This document shows, one piece after another, positions 7,477 through 8,235 of a stretch of DNA of 8,235 bases. Each line of letters begins with the position of its first letter. The first letter of the stretch is position 1. The DNA is from Bacteroides sp. CAG:530 (GTDB lineage: Bacteria; Bacteroidota; Bacteroidia; Bacteroidales; Bacteroidaceae), in NCBI GenBank assembly GCA_000434735.1, contig FR881254.1, positions 21,173-29,407 of the forward strand, given 5' to 3'. A model generated the notes under the pieces. It saw nothing but the letters and a program-made list of their open reading frames with translations. It ran no database searches and was not told the DNA's origin. The position numbers and the translations under genes were made by a program.

Positions 7477-7507
7477 CAAAATTAGCAAAAACCGCAGAAA
7501 AAGCATA
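7477..7507 (-). promoter_or_regulatory. Possible Bacteroidota-type promoter reading toward the R-M operon
   Basis: On the minus strand TAATTTTG (7484-7477) matches the Bacteroidota -7 consensus TAnnTTTG exactly. Nineteen bases upstream is TATG (7507-7504), matching three of the four bases of the -33 TTTG box. Transcription would start near 7470, go through the broken frame and reach the first methyltransferase about 370 nt later. The match is short and the region is AT-rich, so chance is possible. A weaker -7-like CAAGTTTG at 7214-7207 lies nearer the methyltransferase but has no -33 partner. Confidence 0.35.
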
Positions 7508-7547
7508 GGGAAATGCTGTATATTATCTTATTTTACTATATATCAAC

Positions 7548-7587
7548 AAGTTATAATCCCCTCAAAAGCTAGAGGGAATTATAACTT
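7548..7587 (-). terminator. Strong inverted repeat just after the DUF4248 gene, likely transcription end
   Basis: Two 16-bp arms (7548-7563 and 7572-7587) pair with one mismatch around an 8-base loop. At the mismatch (C7558/A7577 on the plus strand) the minus-strand RNA would form a G-U wobble pair, so a leftward transcript folds into a full 16-bp stem. The stem begins 14 nt after the DUF4248 stop, where a terminator for the dnaB-DUF4248 transcript would sit. No clean U-run follows in the leftward RNA (it reads GUUGAUAUAUAG), so the stem may instead protect the 3' end of the mRNA or bind a protein. Confidence 0.55.
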
Positions 7588-7601
7588 AGCCATTTCATTA
7601 T

Positions 7602-7907
7602 CTACGGCTCTCCCAAATGCTTGACAATCACCTTTACCTCATTCCCTGAGAACGAATGCTTTGCCGGGTTATACCCTATGCTCCGCAGTTCGTCCGATAG
7701 TGGCTTGCAGTACGCTATCCAACGGCGGAGGTGCTGTTTGGCGATGGTGGCGTTCACGTTGGGGAAGTAGAGGCCGGCAAGGCTCGTCTTCGTCATGGCA
7801 CGGCACCGGAAAGGCAGCAGACACTCGTCTTCGGCGTATGGCGGACCGGGCCATCGTGTAGCGAAAGACTCGCCGTTAGTTGTCTTTGAACAGGTCTTGT
7901 TGTCCAT
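7602..7907 (-). CDS. DUF4248 family protein
   Basis: This 101-aa protein belongs to DUF4248, a small family almost confined to Bacteroidota. The domain covers about residues 32-101 and shows the family pattern: an aromatic/basic start (FRCRAMTK), LAGLYFPN (43-50), a helix with LRRWIAYCKPLSDEL (60-74), GYNP (78-81) and the ending VKHLGEP. Its function is unknown. Members commonly sit beside replication-type helicase or VirE-like genes in Bacteroides genomes and mobile regions, as here beside a DnaB-like gene. The ATG at 7907 was chosen. The ATG at 7916 would add three residues, and a longer frame to 7973 would overlap the helicase gene by almost 100 bp and add a very basic stretch unlike the family. 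With the chosen start the overlap with the helicase gene is 32 bp. Residues 1-30 are not part of the domain and look disordered. Confidence 0.85.
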   Translation of the reverse strand: MDNKTCSKTTNGESFATRWPGPPYAEDECLLPFRCRAMTKTSLAGLYFPNVNATIAKQHLRRWIAYCKPLSDELRSIGYNPAKHSFSGNEVKVIVKHLGEP

Positions 7908-8235
7908 TGTAATCATTTCTTGGTTTTTCTTGATTCTTATCTTTCTTGGTTTTCTTTTTACCCTTTGGGCCACTGTTGATTAATACGCAATATTGCGTTT
8001 CCGGCTTAGCGTTACGGCTGTTCTTAGCTTGCTCTGCCAGCTCGTTGTGGTTCGCTATTTCCTCTTCGCTGAAGGTGCTCGGCTTAAAGGCGGTAATGTG
8101 GCTCATGCTGGGGTTATAGCTGTAGTAAATGCGGCCCGTGCTTCCGTTTCGGTGCTTTGCCACGCTCAGTATACCCATGCCTTTGGTGCTGCACTGCAAC
8201 TTCTCGTCTACAAGGATATGATGTCGCTCAGGGCG
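7876..8235 (-). CDS. DnaB-like replicative helicase, C-terminal end only (5' part outside window)
   Basis: The last 119 codons are visible and the frame is open to the right edge. It starts with RPE and then DEKLQCSTKGMGILSVAKHRNGSTG written in parts: STKGMG, SVAKHRNG and STGRIYYSY. This matches the end of the RecA-like DnaB helicase domain, where the strand with KHRNG carries the residue that reaches into the neighbouring subunit's ATP site. The Walker motifs lie outside the window. After the domain comes a charged tail of about 70 residues, including KGKKKTKKDKNQEKP and ending in DLFKDN, which I do not associate with the housekeeping DnaB. That and the DUF4248 neighbour suggest a second, accessory DnaB-type helicase of a mobile or prophage-like region, which is inference. 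Composition is markedly more GC-rich than that of the R-M genes. Confidence 0.8.
   Translation of the reverse strand, partial: RPERHHILVDEKLQCSTKGMGILSVAKHRNGSTGRIYYSYNPSMSHITAFKPSTFSEEEIANHNELAEQAKNSRNAKPETQYCVLINSGPKGKKKTKKDKNQEKPRNDYNGQQDLFKDN

Larger units (their letters stand above)
7099..7601. other. AT-rich intergenic region between the DnaB/DUF4248 genes and the R-M operon
   Basis: About 500 bp without an intact gene that I can support. It holds, from right to left, a long inverted repeat, a possible promoter, a broken small reading frame with a cysteine cluster, and a short direct repeat near the first methyltransferase. One row (7501-7560) counts to 27% GC, against 58% for 7681-7740 inside the DUF4248 gene, so the composition changes sharply at the DUF4248 stop. 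I saw no tRNA, no recombinase gene and no obvious target-site duplication. The promoter of the R-M operon must lie here if the operon is not transcribed through from the right. Confidence 0.7.

Noticed and set aside
7099..7601. Search for a CRISPR array, tRNA or controller (C) protein gene upstream of the R-M operon.
   Set aside because: No regularly spaced repeats, no tRNA-like cloverleaf and no helix-turn-helix reading frame were seen.
7391..7624. Plus-strand frame of 77 codons in the intergenic region.
   Set aside because: It crosses the inverted repeat and the 3' end of the DUF4248 gene, has low-complexity composition and no recognisable features.
7661..7983. Several overlapping frames on both strands opposite or out of frame with the DUF4248 gene.
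   Set aside because: They are explained by the higher GC content here. The DUF4248 frame alone matches a known family.

Overview
The window is dominated by one leftward (minus-strand) operon that reads as a multi-gene restriction-modification (R-M) system. In transcription order it encodes two DNA cytosine-5 methyltransferases, a phospholipase-D-fold (HxK) restriction endonuclease of the NgoFVII type, a McrB-like GTP-binding AAA+ motor, and a large LlaJI/McrC-type protein with a PD-(D/E)xK nuclease core that runs off the left edge. From memory, the same five kinds of gene in the same order make up the BsuMI system of Bacillus subtilis (ydiO-ydiP-ydiR-ydiS-ydjA). The Lactococcus LlaJI system (two m5C methyltransferases plus McrB-like and McrC-like subunits) is a related version without the NgoFVII-like gene.

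The host is most likely a member of the Bacteroidota, order Bacteroidales (Bacteroides/Prevotella-like). The evidence is a DUF4248 protein, a family almost confined to that phylum, next to a DnaB-type helicase gene; starts without strong Shine-Dalgarno sequences; and a possible Bacteroidota-type -7 box (TAnnTTTG).

Layout from right to left: 8235-7876 holds the 3' end of a DnaB-like helicase gene. 7907-7602 holds a DUF4248 gene overlapping it. 7587-7548 is a strong inverted repeat just past the DUF4248 stop. 7547-7099 is an AT-rich gap with a possible promoter and a broken small reading frame with a CFCVSC cysteine cluster. 7098-1 is the five-gene R-M operon, with overlaps of 20 and 14 nt and gaps of 5 and 19 nt.

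Base composition is uneven. The DnaB/DUF4248 end is GC-rich (58% in one hand-counted row). The methyltransferases, the NgoFVII-like gene and the first ~210 codons of the McrB-like gene are AT-rich. The AAA+ part of mcrB and the nuclease gene rise again to roughly 43-52%. The shift inside mcrB falls just before the Walker A motif, which suggests a modular join between specificity and motor/nuclease parts.

Expected working model, inferred from the families: the methyltransferases mark host sites. The NgoFVII-like protein and/or the N-terminal domain of the McrB-like protein recognise unmodified target DNA. The McrB-like motor with the PD-(D/E)xK partner, possibly together with the HxK nuclease, cleaves it. 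The recognition sequence cannot be read from the DNA.
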